From contig JABAKD010000007.1 in assembly GCA_012845835.1 (NCBI GenBank), positions 10,273,165-10,337,164 of the forward strand: DNA of 64,000 bases, read 5' to 3'. The notes beneath the pieces are model-generated. The model was given only the letters and a program-made list of their open reading frames with translations. It was not told where the DNA came from and made no database searches. This DNA comes from Undaria pinnatifida. Its lineage: Eukaryota > Sar > Phaeophyceae > Laminariales > Alariaceae. Positions 1 to 13,486 of the stretch are shown here, piece after piece (the first letter of the stretch is position 1; every line of letters begins with the position of its first letter). The position numbers and the translations under genes are program-made.

Positions 1-422
1 CCCCCCTATGGGATAATCTCCTCTATTTGGACCTCCTCACAGACATTCCCGGCGCGGATGCGCACCGTCGCGTCTACGTCGAGCGCCGCAAGCCCTGTGC
101 CAACCCGACGACCGCGGCGACATGCCTAAGTATCTTCTGAATGGGTTGACGCAATACGTGATCAACACTTTTACGAAAAAATACCCCCTACATCACGTGA
201 CCCAAGACGACGTGTCGGCGCCTCTCCAGCGGCTAGAGGTGGAAAGGATCACCGGCCATCAAAATCGATCCGTGGACGCGATGTGGAATCACCGCGGTGA
301 TGTACGAAACGCGTTGGACTGGGCTTTCCCGTCCGTCGTGGGTACGGGATATGGACCTTCAGCTCCCACACCAGCAGGGTTTGCTCTACTGGACTGCCTC
401 TCCGAACCAACACCGGACCTTG

Positions 423-688
423 GCTACGGTAGCCCCCCCCCTCCCATTTTCACTTCCGGGTCTTCACCAATCGCACGAGTGACTCAGCACCTCACTAACA
501 AAATTTCTTTAGGCTACTTATTGCGCGCAGCGTTGTCTACCATTCCATTGCGGGTTCACATCGCAAAAGTTAAACATCAACGAAAGCTTAACTAAGACCG
601 CAACAAGGAACCGGGGGGGTCACTCGCGCGAGTGACCACGAGCCACCGAAAAACGAGGCCCCAAAAGCCGCCCCGCCCTACCGTAGCT
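423..688. mobile_element. MITE-D with palindromic core
   Basis: Ends gctacggtagccccccc and cgccctaccgtagc are inverted repeats. It contains the perfect 20-bp palindrome GGTCACTCGCGCGAGTGACC at 618-637 inside a conserved aaggaac-cggggg-palindrome-gagcca-cc context. Confidence 0.65.
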
Positions 689-692
689 TTGG

Positions 693-1840
693 ATATATAA
701 AGCGCCAAACCAACCGCCTGCACCGTCAGAGGCGCACTGGGGCTGCACAACGGGAGCTTTTTCGTGCCAACGGCGAACGGGGTTTGGCACCTGGCTACGG
801 CGGCGCGCCGCGCGCTGGCTGGTTACGCCACTCTACAGCACCGCGGTGGGGTCCATTTTTGTTACAAAGACGGTGACCACCAATCGGGAATATTCGGTAC
901 GTTTCCTAGACGACCCGGGATTGATCAAGCTGCCGCTCTCTCCGGCTCACTACACGGCTTCGGCAGGAGGTGCTCAAGGTTCCCGGTGCCTTCATTTCCA
1001 TCGGAGTAGATCAGTTGCACGCGGGATTCAACGTAACGTAGGTCAATCTCGAGGCACGGACGTGGCGGGTTGACGATCAGGCTACCACTGCGGTCGAATA
1101 CTTGATCGTTTTGGAGTTTCGTCTTTCGGGAGATATTTGCTTTGCCTGGATTTTTTATTCAGTTTTTCTGGGGAAATCTTCCCGTAATTTGCCGCTCGGT
1201 TTCGACGTCGTTCCCGCAGGGTGCAGTACGATGTCCATTCCGCGCGCGAACTGGATTTCGTACGTAGCGCGTTCTGATACGCTATTGGACCGCACGGGGT
1301 TTTCTGTCGACGTTGTTGACTGTTCTGTCTTCGACCCCAACGTTTCGCAATAGTTTTGTTTTCCGCATAGTTGCCGTTAATCCTCTCCTGTTCGCTCTAG
1401 CCCCCGTTGCCCTCGCTTCTCTGCGGAAAGGGATAACTCTCGTGCCTGTCGATCCCGCTATCCGCTGGGGTGCTCTGTAGCCCATTTCTTGTCTGACGTT
1501 TCTCGTTTACGGTTTTCTGCTTGAGCGTTCTTTCTGAGGCTTCGTAGCCTCGCAGGGTAGAGGTGTGGGAATAGGGTTTAAACAGCCGAATCTTCGAGTC
1601 ATGTTCTAGCCCTTGGAACCGATGCTTCCCCGAAACTTCCGTAGTTCTGCACATACGGCTCATCAGGGTGAGCTAGCGACATGGTATTGCTCTGAGAGCC
1701 TAACAAGGCGTAAGATCTGGGATACGACTGGATATAAAAGGGTTTCACATGCCTTTGAACGCATGGCGCATGGGCGTATAGGAAAAAAGGGGACGATATA
1801 TTTGTTAATCTTATTATGATGGCGGTTCACTGCATGGCCA
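693..1840. other. No supported feature
   Basis: A TATA-like gatatataaa at 693-702 follows MITE-D, but no gene is seen downstream. Otherwise nothing recognised. Confidence 0.3.
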
Positions 1841-2020
1841 AATCACCTTGATGTTGCAGGTAGTTTTGCCATGTGTAGTTCTGTCTCGTAGTCTGTGACC
1901 ACAGAGCTCGTCTGTCTAGGAGAGGCGTGGGCCCGGACAATGGCTGTGCTGGATGTAGAGGGATGGGTGGGAATATCAGGTTAATGTGAAGAACACACCC
2001 GGCTTGTCTGAAAGGTAGCT
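1840..2020 (+). repeat. Dispersed repeat, copy of 44805-44930 and 45262-45355
   Basis: ctgtgaccacagagctcgtc, ggctgtgctggatgtagagg and gtgaagaacacacc recur at both other sites; 62065-62145 keeps the ggatgtaga-cgg part only. Confidence 0.6.
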
Positions 2021-2473
2021 GTGGGTAGCCCCTCGCAGATTACGAGGTGAGAGGGAAAGAAAATACGATGATTAAAAAATACTCCCGAGTATAAAAAAAG
2101 TACAATCAATATCAAGCAGAAGATAACTGGCAGATCGTGTCAGCAAGGCACCGATGTGACTACGAACGTATGGAACCTGTGCTATCAATTTGCCGCCCCG
2201 AATATGGAGTCCGTTTCGAATGAGTTTTTTCTTGACGGTGTTTTCGGGCTTGTTATTTTCTTTTTCGCCTTCGTTTTCCCCTGGGAGGGCGACAGCGGCA
2301 CAGCACTGAAATCGGAGGCAGCTGGCGGCATGGGTAGAAAGGAGGTGGAGCAGACCGTGTGGCTGGCCTGTAGGCTCGTCTAGGTACCAAATAACTTGAA
2401 ACCTATGTTGCTCGTGCTTCCCCTCCGCGGTGCAAGTACGAGTCGCAGTTTGTTTTTATTGGCATTACCAGGG

Positions 2474-2572
<99 letters not shown>

Positions 2573-2576
2573 TTTT

Positions 2577-2648
<72 letters not shown>

Positions 2649-2690
2649 TTTTTCTTTCCTTCTTTCTTTCTTTCATTTTTTCTTTCTTTC
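2474..2690. repeat. (CTTT)n microsatellite, about 215 bp
   Basis: Nearly pure TTTC repeat with four or five interruptions toward its 3' end. Causes spurious Lys/Arg/Glu and Phe/Leu/Ser ORFs. Confidence 0.98.
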
Positions 2691-2699
2691 GTTCCCTCT

Positions 2700-3540
2700 T
2701 TCCCTGTCTCGCCGTTCCGCCCCCCTTCGCGTTGATAATGATGCACCTCACTACACCAAAGTCTACCGCCCCTCCCCCTCACTCCTCTCCTGACTCCTCT
2801 GCGCCCCCCTCCCCCCTTCCCCCTCACCATTCTTACGCGACCTCCTTTGCGCGAGTTCCTCCTCCTTACCGTCCGTCCTTTTGCCGCCGAGCCCTTTTTG
2901 GCCCCGTTGCCGTGAGTTTTTCCCTAAATCTCGCGCGTCGCCCTTTTTTCGCGCGCTTTTCGCGCCCCCTCATGCGCAATGCCTCTGCCACGCGCTTGTC
3001 CCTGCCTCACGGTTGCGCCTGTTAGCCCGCTCTACAATGCCCCCCCCCCCCTGCCTTGCAGGGAACATGGCCGCGCAGCCCTTTTGGTCCCGTTGTCACG
3101 AGCTCCCAATCCTAGTTGTGCGCAAGCCCTTTGCCGCATACCTCCCCCGCCCCCCCGTGCGCGACGCTCTTACCGCATGCTCCCGTCTCCCTATCGTGCG
3201 CACCCGACCTGCCGCTGCGTCATCCCCTTCCTCCCCTACGCCGCCCCTTTGCAGCCTTTCGTCCCAATTGCTGTGCCCCTGCACCCGCCCCTACCCCACG
3301 CGATGCGACGCTTTTGCCGCGCAGCCCTTTCGCGGGCCTCCCCCTCTTTGGTCGCGCTCAGCCCCGTTGCTGTACACTCCCCCCTCCACCTGCGCGGCCG
3401 ATTTGCCGCGGAGTCATTTGGCGCAGTTGCCGCAGGTTCCCCTCTCTCGGTCGTGCGCTGCACCCTTGCCGCGCATTCCTTCCTCCTGCTCGTGCGCGAC
3501 CGTCCGGCCGCCACAGCCCCCCCCCCCCCGCCCCACACCA
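2700..3540. repeat. C-rich degenerate tandem repeats
   Basis: Repeated tgccgcgcagccctttc / cgtgcgc-gac / cccctcc blocks with strong pyrimidine bias. The long plus-strand Pro/Arg-rich frames are compositional. The same gccgcgcagccctccc block recurs at 4107, 7107 and 7450. Confidence 0.6.
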
Positions 3541-3564
3541 ATTATTTTGCGTGACGCCTTAGGT

Positions 3565-3819
3565 CGCGTGCTACGGTAGAGGAAGCACGTTTTGGACAAC
3601 TTTTGTTTTTTGTTATGACGCGGCTCCTTAAGCCAAAATCGTTCGGAACACAAAATGATTTTTTACATGCCTAGCGCATGGGTTTGTTCACCAGGTTGTG
3701 CTTCCAGTTTGCTCCAAAACCGTTATTTGGATGAGGTATGACGTTAATAGTAGCAGAGCTCCTCAAGTGGTTTGCGAGCCTCACAAAACACAATGCTGCT
3801 TCCTCTACCGTAGTCATGT
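3565..3819. mobile_element. MITE-B copy 1
   Basis: Element of about 260-320 bp with inverted ends of GCGTGCTACGATAGAGGTGC and an internal landmark gacggggctccttaaccc plus aaaatcgtcgg. Here the ends are cgcgtgctacggtagagg and cctctaccgtagtcatg. Confidence 0.7.
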
Positions 3820-4246
3820 GTCTTCGTCCCGCAACCCTGCCTTGCCGCCCCCGTGGTTATTCCGGACCCTTTGCCACCCAGCCCTCCTTGCTCGTCCCGG
3901 GATTCACACGCTGCCTCTTGCAGATCCTCTCTGGTGCGGCCCCGCCGCCATGATATCACCTTCTTGTTCATACCTAACGCCCCTTCCCCCCCCCCAAGCC
4001 CCCTCCCGCGTGCGAAGACCCCGTGCCGCGTAGTCATACCCTTCCACCCATACATGATCGCGCGGCCGCTGCATTCCTCGCCCCCTCGCCTGCGTCGCCG
4101 CGTGGCCGCGCAGCCCTCCCGTGCCGCCCCAGACGTCGACCCTTCTTTCTTGTGGGCCATTCCCCCCTTGGAAATTGCAGCCTTCCCCCTAAACCTCTCC
4201 GGTATCACACCGCCCTCCCTTTGTTCTCTCCTGAACCCCCGACAAA

Positions 4247-4445
4247 GGGGGTCACGTTTGGGGCCTTTTCTGCGCGGGGGCCACTCGCACGTGTGACCCC
4301 CCTGTCCTAAGCTCTCGCACCGTCATTATTACGCGATTCAAGCCCCACAAAAGAAACGAATTAGTTACGCCGATGCCAAGAAAATTGTCTCAAGTCTTTT
4401 CGTTAGTGAGGTACAGAGTCACTCGTGCGAGAGATTCGAGTGACT
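4247..4445. mobile_element. MITE-D-related fragment
   Basis: ggggtcacgtttggggcctt, ccactcgcacgtgtgacccc and gaggtacagagtcactcgtg match MITE-D internal blocks. It directly abuts MITE-A copy 1. Confidence 0.4.
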
Positions 4446-4713
4446 GATTCTTACTACGATAGCCCCCCCCCCAAAAAAAAAAAACAGCGATTTTCTTCAA
4501 CGAACATTTTCACGGCTGCTCAACACGAGGAAGAATGCTAGGGAAAACATATCTTTGTAACGTTTTCTTTTTTTTTTCAAAGGACTATCGAACAATGACG
4601 TCGGGGTGGGGTGGCAAGGGGCACCGTATTTCGGGAGATACGGCCGGTGAGATGGTTTCAAAACCGGCGATTTCCTTAAGGGAAATGTGGGGGGGCTATC
4701 GTAGAACGACTCG
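4446..4713. mobile_element. MITE-A copy 1
   Basis: About 270-bp nonautonomous element whose ends are inverted repeats of GAGTCRTTCTACGATAGCCC followed by a C-run and AAAACCGGCGATTT. Internal landmarks: ggctgctc-(a/g)acacgaggaaga and ggcaccgta-tttc-gggagatacggccgg. Confidence 0.75.
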
Positions 4714-4799
4714 AATACAGTAGTGCAAAACGGGGGTACCCCCATTTCCGTATCCTTGCCCCCCCCCGGTTGAACACCGAACACCCCTCCCCCTCCTTA

Positions 4800-6330
4800 T
4801 ACTACAGTATTCTCTTACGCTGCCGCCGATCAATTGATGCAAGTGTTGGGTTGGATGAGGCCTCCTGCCCCGAGGCAGGTGGTCCTCGCCCGGGACAAAC
4901 TCCGCGCGGAGTGCGCCCTCAGAGGGTTGCCCGTCCCTGGGATTGAAAAGACCGTGCAGACAAGACTGCTAGTCTTGTAGGGCGGGTGGGAAGGTCTGAA
5001 TAGCTCCTGTACCTGTTTCCCGGTTTTCGCAGGGAAGCTAGGCTTGAACGAAGAAGTGGCCGGCGATCGCGGGTTGTTCTTCTTGTGATTCGCACCAAAT
5101 GCTGGAACCCACTTTTGTCCCAAATATGGATTCGTGTCATTGGGTAGCGATTTTACCACAGTATTCTCTTACGCTGCCGCCGATCATTCGATGTAAGTAT
5201 TGGGTTGGATGAGGCCTCCTGCTCCGGTCTGTGGTTCTACCCAAACTTCCTTGTGTCCTTTTTGCTGTCGTTTACCATCTACAGGGGTGCTGCGTGGTCT
5301 CACCCAACATTTGATTCTGTGCTGGTATACTTTAAGCGTAATTTGGCGTGTTCGTGGGGGAACTAATTGAACGGCCGACGGCAGTGGCAACCCGCTCGCG
5401 GTCGCGCAGTCGTGGCCCTGCTGTCTGCCCCACGCTTGGGAGCTGTGTACGCTCGGTAGACCAGATGCAGTGCGCGGCTAACGTCTCCGTCTTCCACCCC
5501 CCGCTCTTCATGATCACTCCTGCTGCCGTACGCCCCAACGACTTGCTCACAAGAGCCTCCTACGCAAAGGAGTGCATATGAAAGTGGTCTAGCATCTCAC
5601 CGCTCGCAGGTGCCCCAGTAATGCCATGTGATTTTCCACATCAACTAGTGCTGGCGGGCGCTGCTGGTCGTCGAGATATTGCGTATAATTGGGCACCATG
5701 AGTGGTTCCGCGCATAAATATTTGCCAAAGTTTCGCCCTTTCCCCGCCGAATGCATCCCGGTGTTTCGGGTAGATATCTCGGTTAGACCGGTATTCTGCG
5801 AATATACCGTATTGTGTGGGTGAAAATTATGTAGACGCTGAACCCGCTTCACTAAGAATGACAAAGTCGTGTCGCGCAACGGGCACATCTAGTCTCAAGA
5901 GTCCGCTTGTTTAGACGGCGAACCCGCCCAACACCTGCTTCCCTGTAACCCCCGAGTCTCGACCCTGAGGCATGGCACCTTTCTTCCTCGACGTCTACCG
6001 GCGCGGCATAACACATGCTTTGATATCTCCAGATCATTTGTAATGCATGGCGCATGACATGGATTGACACATTACAAAACGTCGGTTCTCGGCAGCATAT
6101 TTCATAGTAGATGAGGGCCGTTGCCCGAGTTCGACGATGCTACGGCCACTTTTCATCTATCTATCGGTGCTGTTTTGCTGTGTTACCGCAAATACCTGTT
6201 TTTGCTGATGTGCTGGCTCTTACCGGTATTCTTCTTGTGCCCAAACCGTGATGCGTTAAGAGCCCCGTGTTAACAGAATGTCGTTACGGCTGTCGGTAAC
6301 GTGACATCGGCACCCAACACGTGACCTTTT
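4800..6330. other. Unclassified, with a 40-bp direct repeat
   Basis: tacagtattctcttacgctg and ccgccgatca at 4802-4833 recur at 5158-5189, each followed by gttgggttggatgaggcctc. No coding support. Confidence 0.45.
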
Positions 6331-6347
6331 TGACCGGCAGTACCTCA

Positions 6348-6593
6348 CACGTGCTACGATCGCGGTAGCACCTTTTCGCCTGAAATGATTTCTGAACGAC
6401 GGGGCTCCTTAACCCCAAAATCGTCGGGGAAAAAAACGCAATTATTTTTATGATTCTCGTTATATACCAAGGCCATGGCATGTTTCATCCGGTAGCGGTT
6501 TATTTTTCTTCAAAATCAGTTCTTGGGAGAGGCCTTAAACTCCTGAAGTGTGGAACCTCAGGAAAAACGTGGTGCACCTCTGTCGTAGCACGC
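6348..6593. mobile_element. MITE-B copy 2
   Basis: Well preserved: left cacgtgctacgatcg, right ggtgcacctctgtcgtagca. Contains gaacgacggggctccttaac. Confidence 0.8.
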
Positions 6594-6924
6594 ATCACCT
6601 GGTGAATCATAGCGTATAATCCGCGAGTCCCTGGAATATACCTGCGTCACACATGGGTTCTGTTCTTAAACCCGTCAAGCGCACGTTGTTGCTTCGCGGT
6701 GCTTCTGTGGCTGCTACATGTGCCCCTTGCTGCTGCGCGCTGCCTTCTTGACCTCGCCACAGCTCTCGCGGCGCTGTATCGCTGCGGCTGCTGCCGCTGC
6801 CGCCGGCTGTTGCTGGAGCTGCGGGAATAACCGCTGCCGGTGCTGCTATAGGAATACGTAGTGCAGGCACAGCTGAGCCAGTCCTAGCTTCTTCCGTCGC
6901 GTTCGGCGTTGGTGCTCTTCTCTT

Positions 6925-8240
6925 CCCCCTTGTACTGCATCTGGGCCACCACATGCAAGACTAATACCACGTGACACCCGCCCTTGCTCCTACCCCCCTT
7001 ATACTGAGCCTGAGCCATCAAATGCAACACACGCCACTATACGACACCCATACACACCAACACATACCCCAACCACACCTGCCCCCCCCCCAAATAACAC
7101 GCCGTAGCCGCGCAGCTCTCCCAGACTTAGGACTCCTCTTTCTTAACACTATGCTACCCTTGAAAACCATATTCCCCCCCTTGACCTTCTCCCGTAACAC
7201 TCCACCCACCCATTCTTGTCTCATATCACCCCCCCCGTTGCCTCCCGAGCCCCCCATTACCTTCTCTGCCCGCTCATACTGAACCTCGGCCACCAAACGC
7301 CAGACAAACATCACCACATGACACCTCCCCCTCTTCCCGGGATTACTGCGACAGAGTCGCTCCGTGCACCACAAACACCACATGACACCACTCGAACCAC
7401 CCGAACACACCTCAACCACACATGCACCCGCCCCAAGCAATCACCCCTGAGCCGCGCAGCCCTCCCTTACCGCCGCGGACTTCAACTTTTCTTTGTGGCG
7501 GACAACGTTCCCCTTGGAAACCGCACTCTTCCCCCCATCTCCTCTCCCGCACCACGCCGCCCACCCTTTGATCTGTCCTTAGCCTCTCCCACCCCTTCCC
7601 AACCAAACCATGCCAATCACTGCGTGAGCTAGATAACCAACCAGGTACCGTTTTGGCTTAGTTCGGTTTTATTTTTGGGCGGTCACCCTGATAGGTATCA
7701 AGTTATACCATGTTTTGCGGGGTGGAGAACTCTAACTTTGCACAAGGGGAATGATCGCATCACGTAACGTGAATATGGTACGGCACCCACGAGGCAGTTG
7801 CACAACAATACCCATTGCTGTCTCTGGAGTGGTCACACCAGGGAACAAAGTAACTCATTGGCGCTGTCATCCATAAGCAAAAACGTAGGCACAAGGTGTC
7901 GAAGTCCGTCTTGCGAGCGGTTATTGGAAGGATGCAGTTCACCCTTCATGCGACCCGCCGAACACTATACGGCGCTTCGCGCTTGGTGCAAGCAATGTCT
8001 GCCTGGTTGGTAAAAATCCGAAGTGCTCCGTCCCGGCATAGTAGGGATGCGAGGGTCTATGGCCATACGACTACGGCCATGTACAAATTGAATACACCCC
8101 CCCACCCCCCACCCCCGTTCCCCTCCCTCCCCTCTCCCCCCTCATGCTGCGCCTGGGACACAAAGTGCAAGACACCCCCCTCTCCCCCCTTATACTGTGC
8201 CTGAGCCACCAAATGCAATACAAACACCGCGAAATGACAC
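6925..8240 (+). repeat. Degenerate 55-bp repeat in C-rich sequence
   Basis: cccccttatactg-gcctgagccaccaaatgcaa-acaaacaccacatgacacc and variants at 6927, 6985, 7263, 8140 and 8182. Between them 7105-7225 and 7450-7580 are diverged copies of a block also at 4105-4230. Confidence 0.55.
7605..8110 (+). repeat. 500-bp dispersed repeat, copy 1
   Basis: Matches 29740-30215 throughout (tgcgtgac/gctaga, ggcggtcacc-(c/g)-tgat, gtggtaaggcacccacgagg-like, catccataagcaaaaacgta, ggccatacgactacggccat). The G/C-rich end has a TGGCC/GGCCA hairpin. Confidence 0.75.
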
Positions 8241-8629
8241 CAAGAAACAAACACAGCAACGTAGCAACTGCCGCTGCTTCACGTACACGTTTTGGAAATC
8301 TGGACCGCCTGGGATGCGCCAGTACGGTGAAAACATACCAACAGAATTGACATAAAACCCACCTGAAGTGTTTGATCTCCGCAATCTAGTTGGATTTCGC
8401 ACACCGTTGTCAGTGAGGTCGTACGATTTCATTGTGCATCAGCGTAAGAGTTGTCTCAACGCCCTTCTCGCCTCCCCGCATTTTCTAAAAAACAAAAAGA
8501 TTTTTACAACTTTTCTGCGGCTGACGCCGCCCACTCAATGAAACGAATGCCAGATATCGGCGCCGTGGTGGTGACCGATGAGACCTAACGGAAAACACCA
8601 ACGTTTTACATATATATATATGTATTCTC

Positions 8630-8912
8630 ACACTTTTACTTTCCAGCTTCTGGACAAGCCGTGGTCACAGGTGTCGTCCCTTCTCGCCCCCGGTTCTTGC
8701 AGGGTTCAGCAATCCCACTGCTCGTCGAGGTTTCATCGAGTGTTGCTAACTCACGCTCTCGCGCTTTCCGCAAGTCAATTTGTGCATAAGAAAAAGTCCC
8801 AACAAATTTATACGAGTATGTGCTCGGCGGGGCTCGAACTCCGAAAACTGACCTATAACAGGCTCGAGGATAACCTGATACGCCAACGGGGCGATGTAAT
8901 TCACTGGCAGTA
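8630..8912 (-). mobile_element. SINE-like repeat, copy 2
   Basis: Same head and body as 42335-42650; lacks a 20-25 base insert (cttcaatttctatcgcgcat) found in that copy. Confidence 0.5.
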
Positions 8913-8919
8913 GCCATAG

Positions 8920-11900
8920 TGACCGACATACCCAAATAGGAAACAACAGCGTTTTCTTTGTTGAGAAGGCACCTCACCGGCGCGGGTGAAGATCATCGTA
9001 TAACCGAAAATAAACAACCTTGCAAACAATGCGCCAAGAAGCACAACCACACTCCACTGAACCTTAACACCTTGCGTGTCATAGCCGCGAAGAGACAAAT
9101 ATGTCCGCATTTTAATTCTACACACCAGATGTCTATACCTCAACGAGCGCACGCAAACCGACAGCACCCAAAGCAGCATTTGGCGAAGCCAGCGCTGCCT
9201 GAGGGGAGCTCGTACTACATCCCCATATAATGAGGCCTACGCTGGAAAGAGTGTGCCCCTGGCTCACGCCACAGCACAATTGTAGGGGAAGCTGTAACCG
9301 CGAGGAACGAATTTTGCCATGTTTCCCTAAATTTGATTTGAACTGGATTCATTTGTGGGATAAGCACGGGAGGGGAAGCGTCGTCTAGTAACTGGATACA
9401 AGCGGTTATGATCGAAAACCGCGAACAATGATTGCGCTCTTGCCCATTGACTAACCCCTGTTTAACATCGGGGAATCTTGCCAGCGTAACCGTTTCGTTC
9501 AAATTGCAAGTGTAAAGTGTGAGGCGGCGAACCAGAAGCATCGATGGCATTCAGTTCGACAGTCGAGAGCAAGCCAACGTCAGCTTCGGCAAAATACAGT
9601 AGCGTCCGGATCAACAGAGTCGCAGCTACATGCGGTGTGCAGATCGCCGGGGAGGATATCGAGAGCGTGAGCATTAGTAGTGTCGATGGCGGCATTGATG
9701 AACGAGAGTATAGATCTTGTTTTGAATGAGGCGGGGCCGCCATGCAGGATATCAGGGCTGAGGAACAAAACGACCAAATCCTCAAAGGAGCCCGTATTTT
9801 GTAACGCAAACAAAGTCTGAAGGCACATCGGCGATGTCACGAATGTATGCAAATGGCACAGCCTCTACGCGGTCTTAGGTTACAGTGTCGAGATGAATAC
9901 CACCACCAACGCTACGCGCGAAAGCGGCGTGATCTTCGAGCTGTCAGATCGGCTGAACGACTTGTGAAGATATATCGAAAAAAGCCGGAATTGGCATGAA
10001 TCGTTCTGCAGAAAAATATATATTAAAAATGCAGTTGCAGTAGCTGGTGCGTCCCACAGCCGTTAGCTTTTGTCCTTTCTCCAGCCATATTTTCCCGTGT
10101 GCAGAGTGGTTAAAGACCGAAAGTCTTGAATCGCCTTGTTGACCTTGGTACGAGCTAACACTAAGAGGAGTCGCCGACCTACATCCTTCACGAGGGCATA
10201 TACACACCCCGTAAAGACCCTGACGCCACAACCATCCACACGTTTCGTCCGAGCTTAACCTCTGGCGACAACTCGGCCAACCCTGACTGTCAGCCAGGGG
10301 TTGCCTCCGACCAAGATTGAGGGAGAGATCCACCTCATTTGGTTTGAAGCTTCTCACCTGAGAGCTGAGGAGATGCGGCTCCGTACTTCACCCGAAGCTC
10401 GATTTTGAAGAATTGCCTTCTCCGCCTCATGAGCAATACCGTGGGCAGTTATTTATAGGTGTACAACTAGAAAAGTAGATTAGGGTGGGCAGATGTATTG
10501 GGTAGTTTCGTCAGTTCAGGATTCGGTCACTCAGAAATAGTTCGATCCACATAAGTGTTATCTATACCGTAGTACGCGTCCTCCTGTTGGCTGCCTGACG
10601 CAACACAGAAGTCACAGTGTACGCCTCGTGCGGACATATCCCACCCGCCAACAGGTCATGGGCCTCCGGTTCACGTAGGCACTGTAGAGCTGTGACGCCT
10701 GAAGCCTGAGCTGCTGCTTTCACTTTTGTGAGCTTCTACACAGAGTCGCCAAGATCACCGTCGGCTACATGGGGCTAATACCTCGATGAACGACACCCAC
10801 TATCTCTCAGAGCTCTAGAAGCATCGATCGTCATCTGGGGCTGGCTTTGCAAAGATAAAAAACAACAGCTTTAGCAGCAGATACCTGTTGCGAGCTTCTT
10901 ACCATTGCTGTACTAAGTCGTCGGTAAGCCGGACTGCTGCGCAAAGAGACACATATGTAATGACATGGTTTCAGTTTCGGAGGGTTAGGTCTGTGAAAAC
11001 GGATGGCTCCAACGTCACCCGCAAAATCATCGCCATGAACGTTCCTGGCGAAAGATCAAGCTGACCTGGGATATGGGTGGTGCTGGAGGATCGTGCCATG
11101 CAATGGCGGCGGCGCCGTGCCTGCTAAGGACACCAACAGGCGCTGCATACACGACAAAAACCCTCTGACCAATTTCGATGACTCCTTCCCGTTCCAAGAG
11201 CACCTGCATTCTGCGGACAACGGCAGTATTGGCTGGGATCGCCGGGACAATATCGTTGCGGGGAATCGCCGCCATCGTCAACAGCAGCGGCAACGACACC
11301 ACCATCGCCCTTTTACGTAATCGACCGGGTTTTCATAGCGGTCGTCTCAACGCGGGGTAGCCTGGAAAGCGGTTCATGGGATCGCTGCGAACAGCATCAT
11401 GCAGCCTTGCCAAAACGCCACCATTCGAAGTCTCAACAACAGTTATCGTCAAGAACTGCGGGGGCTTTCGGAATCACCATAACAGCAGCGTGTGGCCGCT
11501 GAAAGATATCGTTTGAGGCCGGGCCGCACCCGTATCAGCATCGTTTGGGACTGTCCTTAGAAAACGCCGTTTGGTCTGCTGGGACAACGCTTCTGGTATC
11601 AGAACATTATCGTTGCTTGGGACTGGATGAACAATATTGACGAGGTCGCACCACCATCGTCAGCATCTGGGCCACCGGGAGGACATCTTCACGGGGTCGC
11701 ACCAGCTTAATGTCACGATTTACCACGGCTTCTTGGTATAGGGCGGGCAGAGGTACGAAAGTTCGTCGGTTTGTTACATCTCTTGTCCAACGACCTGATC
11801 TTTGAAACATTGTCGTATGCCTTTGTTGCAGCAGAGCAACGCATTGTGCGCACAGTTACAAATTCAGACAAGTACATACATGCACCCAAGAAGGTATAAA

Positions 11901-13480
11901 CAGAGTAAGTACAGACGCAAGTTAGTACAGACAAATGACTTGGTACAGACGAACACACGGTGTGCGAGAATAAACGTTGTCAAGAAGACACCAAAACCGC
12001 AGCTATAACACGTACCTACTTCGAATAATTTCTGGTACAGTGTCCTGAGGCCTGGCTGTCTCATATAAACTTGCGGCAGGCCGTGCGCGCTCGAAGTCGG
12101 ACTACGTTGTCAGAAAAAGGGGGATTAATGCGTCATAAACTCCAATATCACAGCCTTGCTGGGGTGAGGGGTACAGGCAAGACAAAGCATGTGAATGTTG
12201 GTACCCAGCTTGCACGCCGGGATGAAAACTGCTAGCATCCAAAGGTTAATCGCGACCTTGTGCGTTGCGTTCGGACTTGCCAGTAGTTGTGGTTAATATC
12301 GAGCAAGCTTAACCAAGTTGATTATTATTCTCAAGTTGTCGACGCGTACCATGTATTAGGCATTGTCACTTCCATCGAGGGGTCGCGTTAACGATGGGTA
12401 TTTCATTACGTCACCAGTAGCCAGTGTGGCCTACCGAGCCGATGATGATATTATGCTAGGTAAGCGTACTACCCAGTCTACTTCCGAGCGTCTAGTCAAT
12501 GCTCAGAAGTACGAGGTAGCATGGGGCCCTATTGAATCATGGTATATGCATGGGCTCTGATCACTGGCAGGCACGACAGACAGCATTGTGCAGATTATCT
12601 ATGATATGACCACGTAATTTCCAGGTCCAACCGCGGTGTGGGCATTCTCAGATATAGGACTGTTGACAGCACGATAGTCAATATGCTGCGTGACCGGCAC
12701 TTGTTCGGCAGTCGGTAAGCAGCAGCACGTGATCTTAAGTAGGAGGGTAGACGCATGTTCCGAAAGCTTTCGACAAGATAGTCACAGTATGACAGAATAG
12801 CTAGCTTGCCACGGACCAATATGGACCTTTACGACCAACCATCAAGGAGCATGGTTGAGAATTTGTGTAACAACAATGGCCCGCGAGATACATCTAGCTG
12901 CAAAGCGTGTATCTTTCTGACAAGGTCCACGATGGCTGTACCCACGTCAATCACTGTTTCCTCATTCCCGTCGACTTTCGTGGGCTCTTATCTATTACCA
13001 GTATTCTTATTTTTGCCATCGGATAATATGCAGCATGAGGATCACTCACAAGTATTGTCAGAAATAGAAACACAACTGAGGAAAACCTAAACCAAACACC
13101 TTTGCACGAAGTCTAACTTCCGTCCGTACTTACCTCCGGCGTGGCGTCGATCTAACTCACCTGCCGCCCTTGATCATTGTGTCTTGTTCTACCCGTGTCC
13201 CGGAGAGCAACATCTAGTAGCTCCAACACACTGTGTCTTCTGGGCTGAACCAGTCGGACGTATCCCCGGCCAACAGGGTCCTTGCCTCCTACTGACTGTT
13301 TGGTGTACCTCAGATGCCGTAGCACACGCTTCAAGCGGATATGTCTCGCTAACGTGCTTGCTCACATCCATGCGTCCTGAATTCGTCCTAAATGACAGTG
13401 TCAACAGCTAACCGCTTCTTACCATTATCTATCCTATGAGCACCGCATCAAGCACGGGAGTGGGGGATGCGGGGGGTACT
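8920..13480. other. Unclassified 4.5 kb
   Basis: Mixed-composition sequence with no ORF above 137 codons, no recognisable domain and no repeat shared with the rest of the window. 11200-11700 has many short repeated words (accaccatcgtca, gggatcgc, caacagcag) suggesting an old degenerate repeat. Could be eroded transposon or intron sequence. Confidence 0.4.
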
Positions 13481-13486
13481 CATGTA

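Noticed and set aside
693-702. TATA box for a downstream gene
   Set aside because: No coding exon could be supported within several kb.
2380-2830. Long Lys/Glu/Arg- and Phe/Leu/Ser-rich ORFs on both strands
   Set aside because: They are readings of the (CTTT)n microsatellite in every frame.
2881-3579. 232-codon Pro/Arg-rich plus ORF
   Set aside because: C-rich degenerate tandem repeat with several overlapping open frames; no domain.
12363-12560. ADDD motif in a 65-codon ORF as a reverse transcriptase active site
   Set aside because: Surrounding residues do not match any reverse transcriptase palm motif.
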